From: Bacteroidia bacterium
GTDB taxonomy: Bacteria > Bacteroidota > Bacteroidia > Flavobacteriales > Flavobacteriaceae
Length of the DNA stretch: 64,000 nucleotides
Direction: 5' to 3'
NCBI GenBank assembly: GCA_030427865.1
Contig: JAUICK010000016.1
Span: 1 to 64,000 of the forward strand
A program made the position numbers and the translations under genes. Below the pieces are notes generated by a model, which was not told the origin of the DNA, did no database searches, and saw nothing but the letters and a program-made list of their open reading frames with translations. Numbering within the stretch: the first letter of the stretch is position 1; each line of letters begins with the position of its first letter. Shown piece by piece: positions 25,449-34,287 of this stretch.

Positions 25449-25925
25449 ATGAAAGATTTAAAAACTCCAGGGCAAAAGGCTCCAAACTACAAAGAGACAG
25501 ATTTATGTCTTACTGCAATTGAATCTTTAATTAAAACAACAACTTATAGGTCTATTGGCTATAAGATGTTAAATGATTTAGATGCTGATGATTTAGCACC
25601 AGACCATAAAGTTACGTACTTATACTTATATGGTAGATACTTTTCTTATACCTACAGAGAAACAAAAGAAGTAGAAGACTTAGAAACTGCAAATGATTTT
25701 TTTGATGATTTGATGCAATACGCATTCGATCATGATGTAAAAGTTACAGATTTTAAGATTTTCTACAGCAGAGCCTACACCAAATTCAAATTAGCACAAA
25801 TAGTGTGGGATGATGAACGCAAACCTTGGCTTCTAAAAAAAGCAAAATCAATAACAAAAAGAGCTATATCTATAGATAATTCAAATGACAGCTTCTTGTG
25901 GTTGCAACAGCAGTTGCAGGCATAA
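25449..25925 (+). CDS. helical TPR-like protein of unknown function
   Basis: 158 residues, all-helical, with tandem helix pairs (YLYLYGRYFSYTYRETKEVE, ETANDFFDDLMQYAFD, ARRAI-like KKAKSITKRAISID) reminiscent of tetratricopeptide folds. Soluble. No motif of defined activity. Followed by a hairpin terminator. Confidence 0.5.
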   Translation: MKDLKTPGQKAPNYKETDLCLTAIESLIKTTTYRSIGYKMLNDLDADDLAPDHKVTYLYLYGRYFSYTYRETKEVEDLETANDFFDDLMQYAFDHDVKVTDFKIFYSRAYTKFKLAQIVWDDERKPWLLKKAKSITKRAISIDNSNDSFLWLQQQLQA

Positions 25926-25934
25926 ATGTAAATA

Positions 25935-25961
25935 AGCACATCCTAATAATTAAGATGTGCT
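25935..25961 (+). terminator. hairpin terminator
   Basis: AGCACATC (25935-25942) pairs with GATGTGCT (25954-25961), 11-base loop, followed by a moderately T-rich stretch. Confidence 0.55.
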
Positions 25962-25990
25962 ATTCTATTTCTAATTTTAAAAAAACAACA

Positions 25991-26137
25991 ATGAAAACAA
26001 ACAGATCTATACAAAACCATTTTAAGGTTTCTACATCAAGACATGTAAATACGAATTCGCTTTTATCAGATTGGTGGATTACAAAAATTAATAATAATAA
26101 CTCTAAATACAGACAAGATGAAAACAAAACTTATTAA
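25991..26137 (+). CDS. 48-residue peptide of unknown function
   Basis: Starts MKTNRSIQNHFKVSTSRHVN after the same ACAACAATG leader that many genes here have; the in-frame extension upstream would cross the terminator. Asn/Ser/Lys-rich. Similar at the start to the ORF at 25312. Low-complexity composition makes coding uncertain. Confidence 0.4.
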   Translation: MKTNRSIQNHFKVSTSRHVNTNSLLSDWWITKINNNNSKYRQDENKTY

Positions 26138-26151
26138 TGTAATAAACAACT

Positions 26152-26178
26152 ACTTCCAATCTAAAGCAGATTGGAAGT
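26152..26178. repeat. perfect 11-bp hairpin
   Basis: ACTTCCAATCT-AAAGC-AGATTGGAAGT, 43 bp ahead of the gene at 26221. Strong stem but no T tract on the plus strand; may be a 5' leader structure. Confidence 0.6.
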
Positions 26179-26220
26179 TAAAAAACAATTCAATGTTCAA
26201 CAATTTAAAACAAAATAAAG

Positions 26221-27309
26221 ATGAAAAAAAGTAAAATTATCCCAACAGTCGGGTTTTATAACCAAAAAGCAGACAAATTGTTTGCAAAGAGAATTCCGCA
26301 GATTAATAAAGAGATTAAGGTTTTCGCACAGGACTTGGCAAATCAATCTAGACCAAATCAAAACGATCCGCAGATTTTGTTTATGCCAAAAATAAAAGGC
26401 TTGTTTGATGCCTTGCTACAAGAAGTTTTAAGAATTATTGGAGCTTTTTCTGTACTACATCAAACAGGAGCGCATTTGATAGAAATCTATGAACGTGAAG
26501 TTGCTGCATTAAAACAAAAGAAGGCAGAATTATTAGAAGATATTCGTTTGATTCGAAAAGATATTTTAGGGCTAACAGACATCTCACATATTATTCGAAA
26601 ATGGATTTATAAATGGCGTCCTGTACTCATTGCACTAAGTGTAGGAGAAGTTGCAGTCAACTATAAAATTTTGTTGATTATTACCCCCAATCAAGCCACA
26701 TCATTGGTGGCAAGTTTGGGATTATGTACCGTGTTGTTTGTGATTGCACATTCTTTTAAAGACCTTTTAAGTTATGCAAACACCAAACTATTAAAATGGG
26801 CAGTTGGAACTACTATTGTTCTCGGTGTTTTAGCGTTACTATGGAACTTAAACACCATTCGTGTTTCCTATATGCAAAATCAAGACGGAGAACTGACCAA
26901 TATATCGGAATTTTCCTTTGTCATTATCAACTTTTCTATGTGGTGTGCGGGGGCTATCATTGCATACCTCTATAAACCCCTGAAATCTGAAATTTCCAGC
27001 AATGCCAAATACAAAAAGGTAAAACAAGAATTAAAAACAGTAGAAGCTGAACTGAAAGGAATAAACGATAGGCTTGCAGAGATTCCAAGTGAATTGGATG
27101 AGAAAATCGAAAACATTAAAAACATGAACAATATGGCAAAACATTACGAGAGTAGTGTTTGTAAAGAGTACCGCTCTTCTGTGGCAATGTTTGTTTCGGA
27201 AAACCTCTTTAGACGTAAAGACAAAGTCAGTCCGAAAGCCTTTCTATTAGAACCACCAAAACTGGAAACTTACTTTGACCATATCCATACAAACGCTAAA
27301 ACTCAATAA
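26221..27309 (+). CDS. membrane protein with flanking coiled coils, transfer region
   Basis: 362 residues. Coiled coil at about 85-125 (YEREVAALKQKKAELLEDIR), four predicted membrane helices at about 137-250 (ITPNQATSLVASLGLCTVLF, VGTTIVLGVLALLWNL, FSMWCAGAIIAYLYK), then a long second coiled coil (about 260-310, KKVKQELKTVEAELKGINDR). Inner-membrane location expected. It precedes a lipoprotein and the coupling protein, so a part in DNA transfer is plausible but not shown. Confidence 0.6.
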   Translation: MKKSKIIPTVGFYNQKADKLFAKRIPQINKEIKVFAQDLANQSRPNQNDPQILFMPKIKGLFDALLQEVLRIIGAFSVLHQTGAHLIEIYEREVAALKQKKAELLEDIRLIRKDILGLTDISHIIRKWIYKWRPVLIALSVGEVAVNYKILLIITPNQATSLVASLGLCTVLFVIAHSFKDLLSYANTKLLKWAVGTTIVLGVLALLWNLNTIRVSYMQNQDGELTNISEFSFVIINFSMWCAGAIIAYLYKPLKSEISSNAKYKKVKQELKTVEAELKGINDRLAEIPSELDEKIENIKNMNNMAKHYESSVCKEYRSSVAMFVSENLFRRKDKVSPKAFLLEPPKLETYFDHIHTNAKTQ

Positions 27310-27311
27310 CA

Positions 27312-28010
27312 ATGAAAAAAATAATAAGAATAATTATAGTCATGATGCTTTTTACAAAATGTGAGGAGCATCAACCGACCACAGAGCATTTGAGTGTGGT
27401 TATTGATAAAACGGATGCAGACAGTTATCAGCCAAATGCAGAAGAAATTTTTAGTTACCTGAAACAAGAACATTCAAGTGATGGTTTAAACCTCACACTT
27501 CGGTATGTGGCAGAAACTAGATATGCACCAAGTCATCAGTTTCAGCTAACAAGAGGAGCAGTTGGCTTTTTGTCTAATGAAGATACTCGAAGACGAAAGA
27601 GAAAACGTCTGTTAGCTCAATTTAAAGATACGCTGACGAATTACAAAAAGAGCCTAAGCCCCCGATCAGAGATTTTTAGATTGGTGGTCAGTGAGCTAAA
27701 TAAACTTTCTAAAGTAACAGGAAGCAGAACCCTTCTGCTGTTTGCAGATTTAAAAGAACACAGCTTTTATTCTGTATATAAAAAGCACGACGTACAAGAA
27801 TTACTTCGTAATCCAAAACGTATCCAAGAAAGATTTGAGAATGCGACAACAATTCCCAATGATTTAACAGGCATTGCACTTCATATCATTTACACACCAA
27901 ACTTAAAGGAAGACCAGATATTTACTGCAATGATTGATTTATATAGAAAGGTATTTGAATCAAGGGGTGCCAACATAGAAATTACCCGTTCACAAATTGT
28001 ACAATTTTAA
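27312..28010 (+). CDS. lipoprotein with VWA-like fold pattern
   Basis: 232 residues, beginning 2 bp after the membrane protein. Short signal and lipobox-like LFTKCEEH (Cys about 17). The pattern LSVVIDKTDADS at about 29-40, RTLLLFADLKEHS near 150-162 and GIALHIIYTP near 190 follows the strand order of von Willebrand A domains, with a DxT version of the MIDAS. Such lipoproteins occur in Bacteroidota mobile elements; function unknown. Confidence 0.6.
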   Translation: MKKIIRIIIVMMLFTKCEEHQPTTEHLSVVIDKTDADSYQPNAEEIFSYLKQEHSSDGLNLTLRYVAETRYAPSHQFQLTRGAVGFLSNEDTRRRKRKRLLAQFKDTLTNYKKSLSPRSEIFRLVVSELNKLSKVTGSRTLLLFADLKEHSFYSVYKKHDVQELLRNPKRIQERFENATTIPNDLTGIALHIIYTPNLKEDQIFTAMIDLYRKVFESRGANIEITRSQIVQF

Positions 28011-28077
28011 GGATGACAGTAATTATTTATTAGGTGAGAATATCTAAATAAAAATTGAACTTCAAAACAATGAAATC

Positions 28078-28227
28078 ATGAGTAAAGTAAAAACATTTTT
28101 TAAAATCTTATTTCAAATTATTTCAGCAATAGGGAAGCTTTGTTTTTTAGCAATTTATGGGCTGTCAAAAATTACAGAGGGAATCTCAAAAATACTGGCA
28201 AAGATTTCTGAAAGATTTATTGATTAG
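28078..28227 (+). CDS. 49-residue hydrophobic peptide
   Basis: MSKVKTFFKILFQIISAIGK start, a hydrophobic segment (LCFLAIYGL) and an amphipathic basic end. Good start context after an AAATC leader and conserved placement between lipoprotein and coupling protein genes suggest a real small membrane or amphipathic protein. Confidence 0.45.
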   Translation: MSKVKTFFKILFQIISAIGKLCFLAIYGLSKITEGISKILAKISERFID

Positions 28228-28231
28228 TCCA

Positions 28232-28244
28232 GTCCATAATGGAC
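28232..28244. promoter_or_regulatory. 13-bp palindrome GTCCAT-A-ATGGAC
   Basis: Perfect 6-1-6 palindrome 37 bp before the coupling-protein start. Same geometry as the palindromes at 20138 and 21037 but different bases. Confidence 0.45.
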
Positions 28245-28281
28245 ATTAGGCATAGATATTATTAAAAATAAAACACCATAA

Positions 28282-29787
28282 ATGAAAACTATTATAGATG
28301 CACTTTTAGAGCCGCTAACAATGCTATTTGAGGGGATAGAGAATCTTTTAGATAAAGACCATAGTTATAAGGGAAGTTTGGGGGATGCAGACAAAATCCT
28401 CAAACGCAAACATTCCAAAGGCAATGGGCTTAAAATTGGGAATCGTTTTGTGAGCTTAGCTCAAATGATGAAGGGCGGAATGTTACTTTTAGGTAAGACA
28501 GGAGTAGGTAAATCCACAAAAATTTACCTCCAAAACCTGCTTTCACTTACTGAATTAACACCGATGTCTATTGTCTGTTTAGACTTGGCAGAAGAACTCA
28601 GAAATACCACAGGAGGCTATATCGAACAAGTACTAGATGAACAATCTGTAATTAATTTCTCCAATGCAGATGCATCCACGGTAACGTGGAATCCTTTGGA
28701 AGATTTAAAAGAAGAAGATGTACATCGTTTTTCAGTAGACTTGGTTGCCAGTCATACGCCAGATGGTGGCAGTAAAGACCCCATTTGGAACAACTTATCA
28801 GCATCTGTAATCAGTTATTGTATTCTGCTATTAAAACGCATTGAATATGTTACAAGGATGCGAGGGTATTTAAACTTATATAATGTTAGATACTTGATTG
28901 TTGTATTACAGGGAGAGCCTACAAAACTAAAAGCACTCATTTCCATATTTGCTGACGATTTATTGTACAGCAATTTCAAAGCATTTTTAGCCAATGATGC
29001 CAAGTTTTTAAATAGTGTACTCTCGAATGTTTTATCTGTTTTGGTACTCTGGCAAGATGAGAATGTCATCCGCACCACTTCCTCTACTTCTTTGGTGATG
29101 GAATCGTTTCGTTATGAGAAAAAAATACTCTGGATTCAGAGTTCTATTACCGCCCAAAAAAGATTAAAAGGCTTGAATTCTTTATTCCTAAAAGCTTGGT
29201 TTGACTTCATCATGAAGTCAGGTGTGCCGAGTAAAGAAGAACTTCCCATTGCTTTTTTTGCAGATGAAATGTCAGCAGTTGCTACTACTGACAAAGGGTT
29301 TATTCCATTTATTTCCAGTCAAATACGTAAGTTTAAATCCTTTGGAATCTTCGGTTTTCAGTCCTACAGCCAATGCATCAATTTATATGGAAAAGAGGGT
29401 GCTACTACTTTAAGAACCAATACAGGAACGGTTTTGTATTTAGGTAAACAAGATTTAGATACTGCTACACATATTAGTAAATCTTTAGGGAGGTATTCCT
29501 ATGATAAGGATGGAAAAACGCTCTCAAGAGAAGTAATGACTCCAGAAGAAGTAATGTATCAGCATACTCAAGAAGGTGGCTTTTTAATTACCAGCGAGGA
29601 ACGTCCTATTTGCCTAAAACGTATCAAAGCTTTTTATCAAGATAAACTTTTAAGAAAGCGAGCTGAAATTCCTGCACCTGAGATTCAAACCAACAACCCA
29701 ATGCCTGAACTCCTGCCAATAGATGAATTGATAAAAGATGTGATGGAACTTAATAAAAATGTACCCAATGAAAAGAAGAACTCATAG
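28282..29787 (+). CDS. VirD4/TraG-type coupling ATPase
   Basis: 501 residues. Walker A LLGKTGVGKSTK at about 69-80, Walker B IAFFADEMSAV at about 323-333, followed by SSQIRKFKSFGIFGFQSYSQ, the TraG/D C-terminal signature with its conserved Gln. The N-terminal transmembrane part of full VirD4 proteins is missing, typical of mobilizable elements that borrow another element's secretion channel. It should bring the relaxase-DNA complex to a type IV channel. Genes for a full mating channel are absent here, so the element is classed as mobilizable. Confidence 0.85.
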   Translation: MKTIIDALLEPLTMLFEGIENLLDKDHSYKGSLGDADKILKRKHSKGNGLKIGNRFVSLAQMMKGGMLLLGKTGVGKSTKIYLQNLLSLTELTPMSIVCLDLAEELRNTTGGYIEQVLDEQSVINFSNADASTVTWNPLEDLKEEDVHRFSVDLVASHTPDGGSKDPIWNNLSASVISYCILLLKRIEYVTRMRGYLNLYNVRYLIVVLQGEPTKLKALISIFADDLLYSNFKAFLANDAKFLNSVLSNVLSVLVLWQDENVIRTTSSTSLVMESFRYEKKILWIQSSITAQKRLKGLNSLFLKAWFDFIMKSGVPSKEELPIAFFADEMSAVATTDKGFIPFISSQIRKFKSFGIFGFQSYSQCINLYGKEGATTLRTNTGTVLYLGKQDLDTATHISKSLGRYSYDKDGKTLSREVMTPEEVMYQHTQEGGFLITSEERPICLKRIKAFYQDKLLRKRAEIPAPEIQTNNPMPELLPIDELIKDVMELNKNVPNEKKNS

Positions 29788-29968
29788 CATTTCTATAAAC
29801 AAAAGATGGATGAAAAATGCACTGGTATTCTTGATATGTATTGCTTTAGCAACTTTTTTGAAATGCATAGAACTACAAAACAGGAATTCCAAAAGAGCTG
29901 TTGAAGAACGATTGCATTGCATCGAGCAATTGATTAAAGAAAACCATCAAAAACCACAAAAAAACTGA
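29768..29968 (+). CDS. small single-pass membrane protein
   Basis: 66 residues from MKRRTHSIS (an ATG 9 bp upstream is also possible); overlaps the coupling-protein end by 20 bp. One membrane helix (ALVFLICIALATFLKCI) then a charged helix. By position it could anchor the soluble coupling ATPase to the membrane (inference). Confidence 0.5.
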   Translation: MKRRTHSISINKRWMKNALVFLICIALATFLKCIELQNRNSKRAVEERLHCIEQLIKENHQKPQKN

Positions 29969-29971
29969 AAA

Positions 29972-30280
29972 ATGAAAACAAAGAAAGTAGCCCATTTTGA
30001 TGTCGGTAAAATCTTAGCAATTGCAGAACATGGTTTGCTGCGATTATGGATTCAATCAGAAAAGAAATTAGACCAATGGATGGAAAAACCTCAAAAGAAA
30101 AAAAAGAAACAAAAGCAAAAGCTGACAAAGAAAAGCAAGAAGAACTTGGCAGAGGAACGTGAGCAAAATCGTGCTGTACAAAGAGCAATTCATCAGAAAA
30201 AAATACAAGAACGATTTACTGCATTAGAAATAAAGCCCCTTGAAGCAGAAAAAGAAAATTCCATAGAAATAACCCATTAA
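29972..30280 (+). CDS. highly basic small protein
   Basis: 102 residues, with a Lys-rich centre (EKPQKKKKKQKQKLTKKSKK) flanked by helices. Charge suggests nucleic-acid binding. Starts 3 bp after the preceding gene, in the mobilization operon. Family not recognised. Confidence 0.5.
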   Translation: MKTKKVAHFDVGKILAIAEHGLLRLWIQSEKKLDQWMEKPQKKKKKQKQKLTKKSKKNLAEEREQNRAVQRAIHQKKIQERFTALEIKPLEAEKENSIEITH

Positions 30281-30290
30281 AATAAAAGAT

Positions 30291-30656
30291 ATGAAACTAA
30301 TAACACCAGAATTACTAGAACGATTTGTAGAAGTTGGTAATCAAAATGAAATAGAAAACCCAGTATTTTATGCTAAATTCTTCAACCCATGTGGCTCTCA
30401 AACTTGGTATGCAAGTGAGTACAACCCAGAGACAAAAATTTGTTATGGCTACGTTACTGGAATGTATGTTGATGAATGGGGTACATTTTCTATTACAGAA
30501 TTAGAGGCTTTAAAACCACCACCTTTTGGACTACCTATAGAAAGAGATATCCATTTTGAAGAACTCACTTTTAAAGAACTGATTCGTAAACAACGATTTC
30601 AAGATTTACATACTCAAGAAAAAGACATCAACCCAGACCAAGATATAGAACTATAA
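30291..30656 (+). CDS. DUF2958 domain protein
   Basis: 121 residues. Matches the DUF2958 pattern: LITPELLERF start, VFYAKFFNPCGSQTWYASEY, GYVTGMYVDEWGTFSITEL and the hallmark GLPIERDIHFE. Family proteins are frequent on plasmids and integrative elements and have no established function. Located in the mobilization operon 10 bp after the preceding gene. Confidence 0.75.
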   Translation: MKLITPELLERFVEVGNQNEIENPVFYAKFFNPCGSQTWYASEYNPETKICYGYVTGMYVDEWGTFSITELEALKPPPFGLPIERDIHFEELTFKELIRKQRFQDLHTQEKDINPDQDIEL

Positions 30657-30680
30657 ACCATTTCTCTGTAAGAAGCTAAA

Positions 30681-31148
30681 ATGAAAACAACAGATTTTCC
30701 ATATAATAATGTTCAAGCCTATTTAGATGCAAAAGGTGTGCTTGAATGGGGAACTGCACAAGACATTGAAGATGCACGTAAAGAATTTCGAAAGCTTTAT
30801 TTGCAACACTACCAAAAGCATCGTTATCAGAGTACCCATACCAATGTTAGTATTTCATTTTCTAAAAAAGAAAAAAAGGTATTAGAAACATTGGCACTTG
30901 AAAAGGGAACAAAGCTTGCGAGTTTTTTAAAAGATATTGTATTAACATATACCAATACAGATGCAAAGCATCAGATACACATTACCAGTTCAGAAAACAC
31001 CATAGAACTCAAACGATTGTTTTCACTTTGTTATGATGTTGTAGAAGAGCTACATTTTGAAAATACCAATGCTGAATTAACTCCGAGCTATAAAGAGTTA
31101 TTACAATATTTTAAACAGTTAAACACCCTTTTAAATCAAGAAAATTGA
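30681..31148 (+). CDS. MobC-like relaxosome accessory protein
   Basis: 155 residues. The middle shows the ribbon-helix-helix-like signature of Bacteroidota MobC/MobA-accessory proteins (THTNVSISFSKKEKKVLETL, ASFLKDIVL). It overlaps the relaxase start by 4 bp. Expected to bind oriT and assist the relaxase. Confidence 0.65.
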   Translation: MKTTDFPYNNVQAYLDAKGVLEWGTAQDIEDARKEFRKLYLQHYQKHRYQSTHTNVSISFSKKEKKVLETLALEKGTKLASFLKDIVLTYTNTDAKHQIHITSSENTIELKRLFSLCYDVVEELHFENTNAELTPSYKELLQYFKQLNTLLNQEN

Positions 31149-32019
31149 TCATCAAAAGTATTAGCCATACAGGAAATAAAAAAGCAGCAAGAAAGCTTAT
31201 CAAATATATCTTTGATGGTCGTAAACCTTTGGAAGACCCAAAAGGTCAAAAGCTGATTTTTAAACAACATATAAGAGGATATGTTAGAGAAAAATGGGCA
31301 AAGCAATTTGAAGATTTAGAAGCTAATAGAAAATCACAGTATGCCAATAAATCTGTAGTAGCATACCATGAAGTGATTTCTTTTTCAGACCTATCAACTA
31401 AATACCTTACAAGAGCTATTATTAAAGACTTAATTCAACGATATATTAAGATGAGGAGCAATGGACAGATGTTGTGTGTTGGTGCAATGCATTTTGAGAA
31501 AAATAAAAATTGGCATGCACATTTAGTATTTTCAGGAATCCGTACTACTAACTATAAAAGTGCAAGAATTTCTAAAAGTCGGTTGGCTGATATTAAATCT
31601 CAACTTCAGGCCTATCAGATACAAACCTATACTTTTCTCGAAGATAGTGTTGTGCGACATGGTTTAAAAAAAAAGAGTTAACCAAAGCGTATTCTGAAAA
31701 GGAAAGCCAACTTCAAAAGCGTACTAATAAACCATCAGAAAAAGACATTCTATTTGAAAAAGTACAAGACATTTTTCAAAAATCTACTTCCATTCAACAA
31801 TTTGAAAACTTACTATTAAAAGCCAATATTCAAACCTACCATCGCAATTCTAAATTGACTGGTGTGCATTTTGGAAAGCGAAAATATAGATTAAAACATA
31901 GCTTGGGTATTGACCCACAATTATTGGTACTAAAAGACAAAACCCAAGAGCGTTTTGCATCACTTCAGCGAATGAGGTCAGAACAGGATTTAGACAAATC
32001 CAACGATATAGAATTTTAA
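31145..32019 (+). pseudogene. relaxase (MobA/VirD2-like) with -1 frameshift at an A9 tract
   Basis: Starts with TTG at 31145. The N-terminal relaxase domain has a Tyr-containing helix (RKLIKYIFDG) and the metal-binding three-His motif MHFEKNKNWHAHLVF at about 118-132. Frame 0 stops at 31679-31681, directly after A9-G (31666-31675). In the -1 frame the protein goes on for about 115 residues (KELTKAYSEKESQ to DLDKSNDIEF) to a stop at 32017-32019, which is a normal relaxase tail. Zero-frame codons place A-AAA-AAG in phase, a canonical slippery heptamer. It may be a broken gene, a sequencing or assembly indel, or expressed by frameshifting or polymerase slippage. It would nick oriT and lead DNA transfer. 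Confidence 0.75.
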
Positions 32020-32064
32020 AAAATCATTCTATTTTTCAAGTCACAGTTTGGTAAGAAAGGGAGT

Positions 32065-32140
32065 TTGAGGGAAATTCTCTTCCCTCAACCAGAGGCAAGT
32101 TTTATTGATAACGATAGTTTCAATAAAACTTGCAATCTGG
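32065..32140. repeat. strong nested inverted repeats beyond the relaxase gene
   Basis: First TTGAGGGAA-ATTCTC-TTCCCTCAA (32065-32088). Then CAAGTTTTATTGA (32096-32108) with TCAATAAAACTTG (32120-32132), a perfect 13-bp stem, enclosed by CCAGA (32089-32093) and TCTGG (32136-32140). The region 32020-32345 has no gene. Candidates are oriT, an element end, or a pair of terminators; the position just after the relaxase favours the first or the last. Confidence 0.7.
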
Positions 32141-32345
32141 CTGCTAATTAACAGCTTTTATTTTATGTTTTTTTATAAAGAGCTCAGTTTGAAATATTAC
32201 CTATCATTAGTTCATTTTAACTGAGTTTTCCAATAGACTAAACTTTTTAATATTCTTTTGATAATTGTATTCCTATTTGTTTTTTGTTTTTTTTCAGTTA
32301 TAATTGACTACATTTGATAAGAGAAAATATAAATCATAAAACAAT

Positions 32346-33029
32346 ATGAATTACATACTTAAAAAAGTACATCAAAAAAGCATTCAGATTCATAATCTAT
32401 ATACATATTTTAAAATATCTAGCATTGAATGGTATAATATTATTGCTGGTGTATATGATTTTTTAGGTGATTTTTATAAACGCCCACGAATAGAATTTAT
32501 AAATAACTTAGGTATTAAACAAGGAGATATAGTTTTAGATTTATGTACAGGTACTGGTAGAAATGTTAGTTATCTTGCTGAAAAAGTTGGTAAAAAGGGG
32601 AAAGTTTTTGCTATTGATTCTTCTAAGGGAATGCTAGAATTAGCAAGAAAAAGATTTTATAACCAAACTAATGTCCACTTCATAAATGTAGATTGTGAAG
32701 ATTTGACAGTTGAGGTCTTAAAAAAATACAAAGAAGATATAGAACAGGTTGATCATATTTTCTGTTCTTTAGGTTATTCAGTTATGGAAAATCCAAAAAT
32801 AGTATATGGAAAATCTTTTAGATTGCTTAAACATAACGGTCAGTATGCGATAATGGATTTGTTTTCTGAAAAATCAAACTTTTTATCTGCAATTATTGAC
32901 TTTTTAGCTTTTGCTCAATCAAAAAGAAAAAGTTGGAAAATCATAGAAAACAATTGTAAAGATATTTATCATAAAAGATATAATGTTATGTCAGGTGAGA
33001 TTTTCGTAATATCTGGAAGAAAGAAATAA
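32346..33029 (+). CDS. class I SAM-dependent methyltransferase
   Basis: 227 residues. UbiE-like start (SIEWYNIIAGVYDFLGDFYK), SAM-binding motif I VLDLCTGTGRNVSYL at about 63-77, acidic residue of motif II in VFAIDSSKGML, and a later IFCSLGYSVMENP segment. Substrate unknown; the UbiE/small-molecule type fits lipid, quinone or secondary-metabolite methylation better than nucleic acids. First gene of a four-gene cluster with a membrane protein, a VTT protein and a GNAT protein. Confidence 0.8.
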   Translation: MNYILKKVHQKSIQIHNLYTYFKISSIEWYNIIAGVYDFLGDFYKRPRIEFINNLGIKQGDIVLDLCTGTGRNVSYLAEKVGKKGKVFAIDSSKGMLELARKRFYNQTNVHFINVDCEDLTVEVLKKYKEDIEQVDHIFCSLGYSVMENPKIVYGKSFRLLKHNGQYAIMDLFSEKSNFLSAIIDFLAFAQSKRKSWKIIENNCKDIYHKRYNVMSGEIFVISGRKK

Positions 33030-33039
33030 GTATAAGCGA

Positions 33040-33639
33040 GTGCCTGATTTTATTGTAAAATATCAAGAATTTAAAAAATTGGTGACAATCTTAATAATAA
33101 CTTTAATCATAACTGCTTTATATTTTTTAGTTAGAAAGTATTTATCTGAACTATGGAATAAAGTAAAGCTGCATCGAAAAGATGCTTGGATTTGGTTGAT
33201 TGAATATATTACAGTTTACCTACTACCGTTCTTTATATTTGCTGTAGTTTTTCAGTTGACTGAAGATGAGATAAGTAATTGGGATAAATTAATTTCACTT
33301 CCAAATTGGATGCTAATAGGTATAATATTATTTGGAGAATCACTAAAAGAATTAATAGAATATTTGTGGAAAGCTCAAGGAAGATTCAAAGAGAATGTTA
33401 AATTTAGTTTGAGTATTGGGTTGTTTGGTATAAGTATGTGTGCTGTTTTTTTAGCAATATTAATTTTTGACCAGTATCATAGCAAAGAAAATTCTCATCT
33501 TATAAAGTCGTTTTATTATTGGCAAGTTGCTTTATTTCTAGGTTCAACAATTTATTCTTTTTTAATGAAAATACTTATTGCTGACGCAACTACAAATTCA
33601 AACTCTATGGAAGAACCTAATAATATTAATATAAGATAG
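33040..33639 (+). CDS. polytopic membrane protein of unknown function
   Basis: 199 residues from GTG 33040, 10 bp after the methyltransferase. About five membrane helices (TILIITLIITALYFL, YITVYLLPFFIFAVVF, NWMLIGIILFGESL, IGLFGISMCAVFLAIL, WQVALFLGSTIYSFL). No known motif. Probably inner membrane; spacing implies one operon with its neighbours. Confidence 0.6.
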   Translation: MPDFIVKYQEFKKLVTILIITLIITALYFLVRKYLSELWNKVKLHRKDAWIWLIEYITVYLLPFFIFAVVFQLTEDEISNWDKLISLPNWMLIGIILFGESLKELIEYLWKAQGRFKENVKFSLSIGLFGISMCAVFLAILIFDQYHSKENSHLIKSFYYWQVALFLGSTIYSFLMKILIADATTNSNSMEEPNNINIR

Positions 33640-33732
33640 AATCAGAAGATTATTAGTTCTTAAAATTCTTTTAAAAATTAAACTTTGATTTAGGTGTAAA
33701 CCGACAAATTAGAAGTTTATTTAATCATACTT

Positions 33733-34281
33733 ATGAAAATAAACTCATATAGAGCATTAACACAAATATTAATTATTCTTTTTCTAGCTAGTATAATTTT
33801 TGTTTGGCTGAATTATTATGATGGAATAGCTGTAATTGAAAATATAAAAGATAAATATGGATTATGGCTTTTATTGATTACTATACCCATACAAGTAATA
33901 TTGTCGGTTACTCCTTTTCCAAGTGAGGCTTTTGCTTTTGGAATAGCTATACTTTTAGGGTTTAAACTTGGTGCCTTGAGTATTTGGGTTGCTTGGCTAA
34001 TATCTGCTTATGTGGAATATAAACTTATCCAAAATACAAAAAAGGATATTGATCTTACTATTAATTATAAAAAAATACCTAGTTTTTTAAAAAGAATCCC
34101 AATTAATTCACCTTTTTTCTTAATTTTAGGTTTGTATCTGCCTTTTGGTTCCCATGTAGTCATAGGTACTGCCGCTATTAATAATATCAATATCAAAAGA
34201 CTTATGATTTGCTGTGCTATAGGATATACACCTTATTCGTTGCTAGTCTCTGGAATAGCAAATAATTTGATTTTAAACTAA
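33733..34281 (+). CDS. VTT/DedA-like membrane protein
   Basis: 182 residues, four to five membrane helices. The segment VTPFPSEAFAFGIAILLGF resembles the P-x-P/E re-entrant motif of SNARE-associated (VTT, DedA) proteins, and LGLYLPFGSHVVIGTAAI the second one. VTT proteins act in lipid scrambling or undecaprenyl-phosphate recycling in known cases, so lipid transport is a reasonable guess for this cluster. Confidence 0.65.
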   Translation: MKINSYRALTQILIILFLASIIFVWLNYYDGIAVIENIKDKYGLWLLLITIPIQVILSVTPFPSEAFAFGIAILLGFKLGALSIWVAWLISAYVEYKLIQNTKKDIDLTINYKKIPSFLKRIPINSPFFLILGLYLPFGSHVVIGTAAINNINIKRLMICCAIGYTPYSLLVSGIANNLILN

Positions 34282-34287
34282 TTAAGC

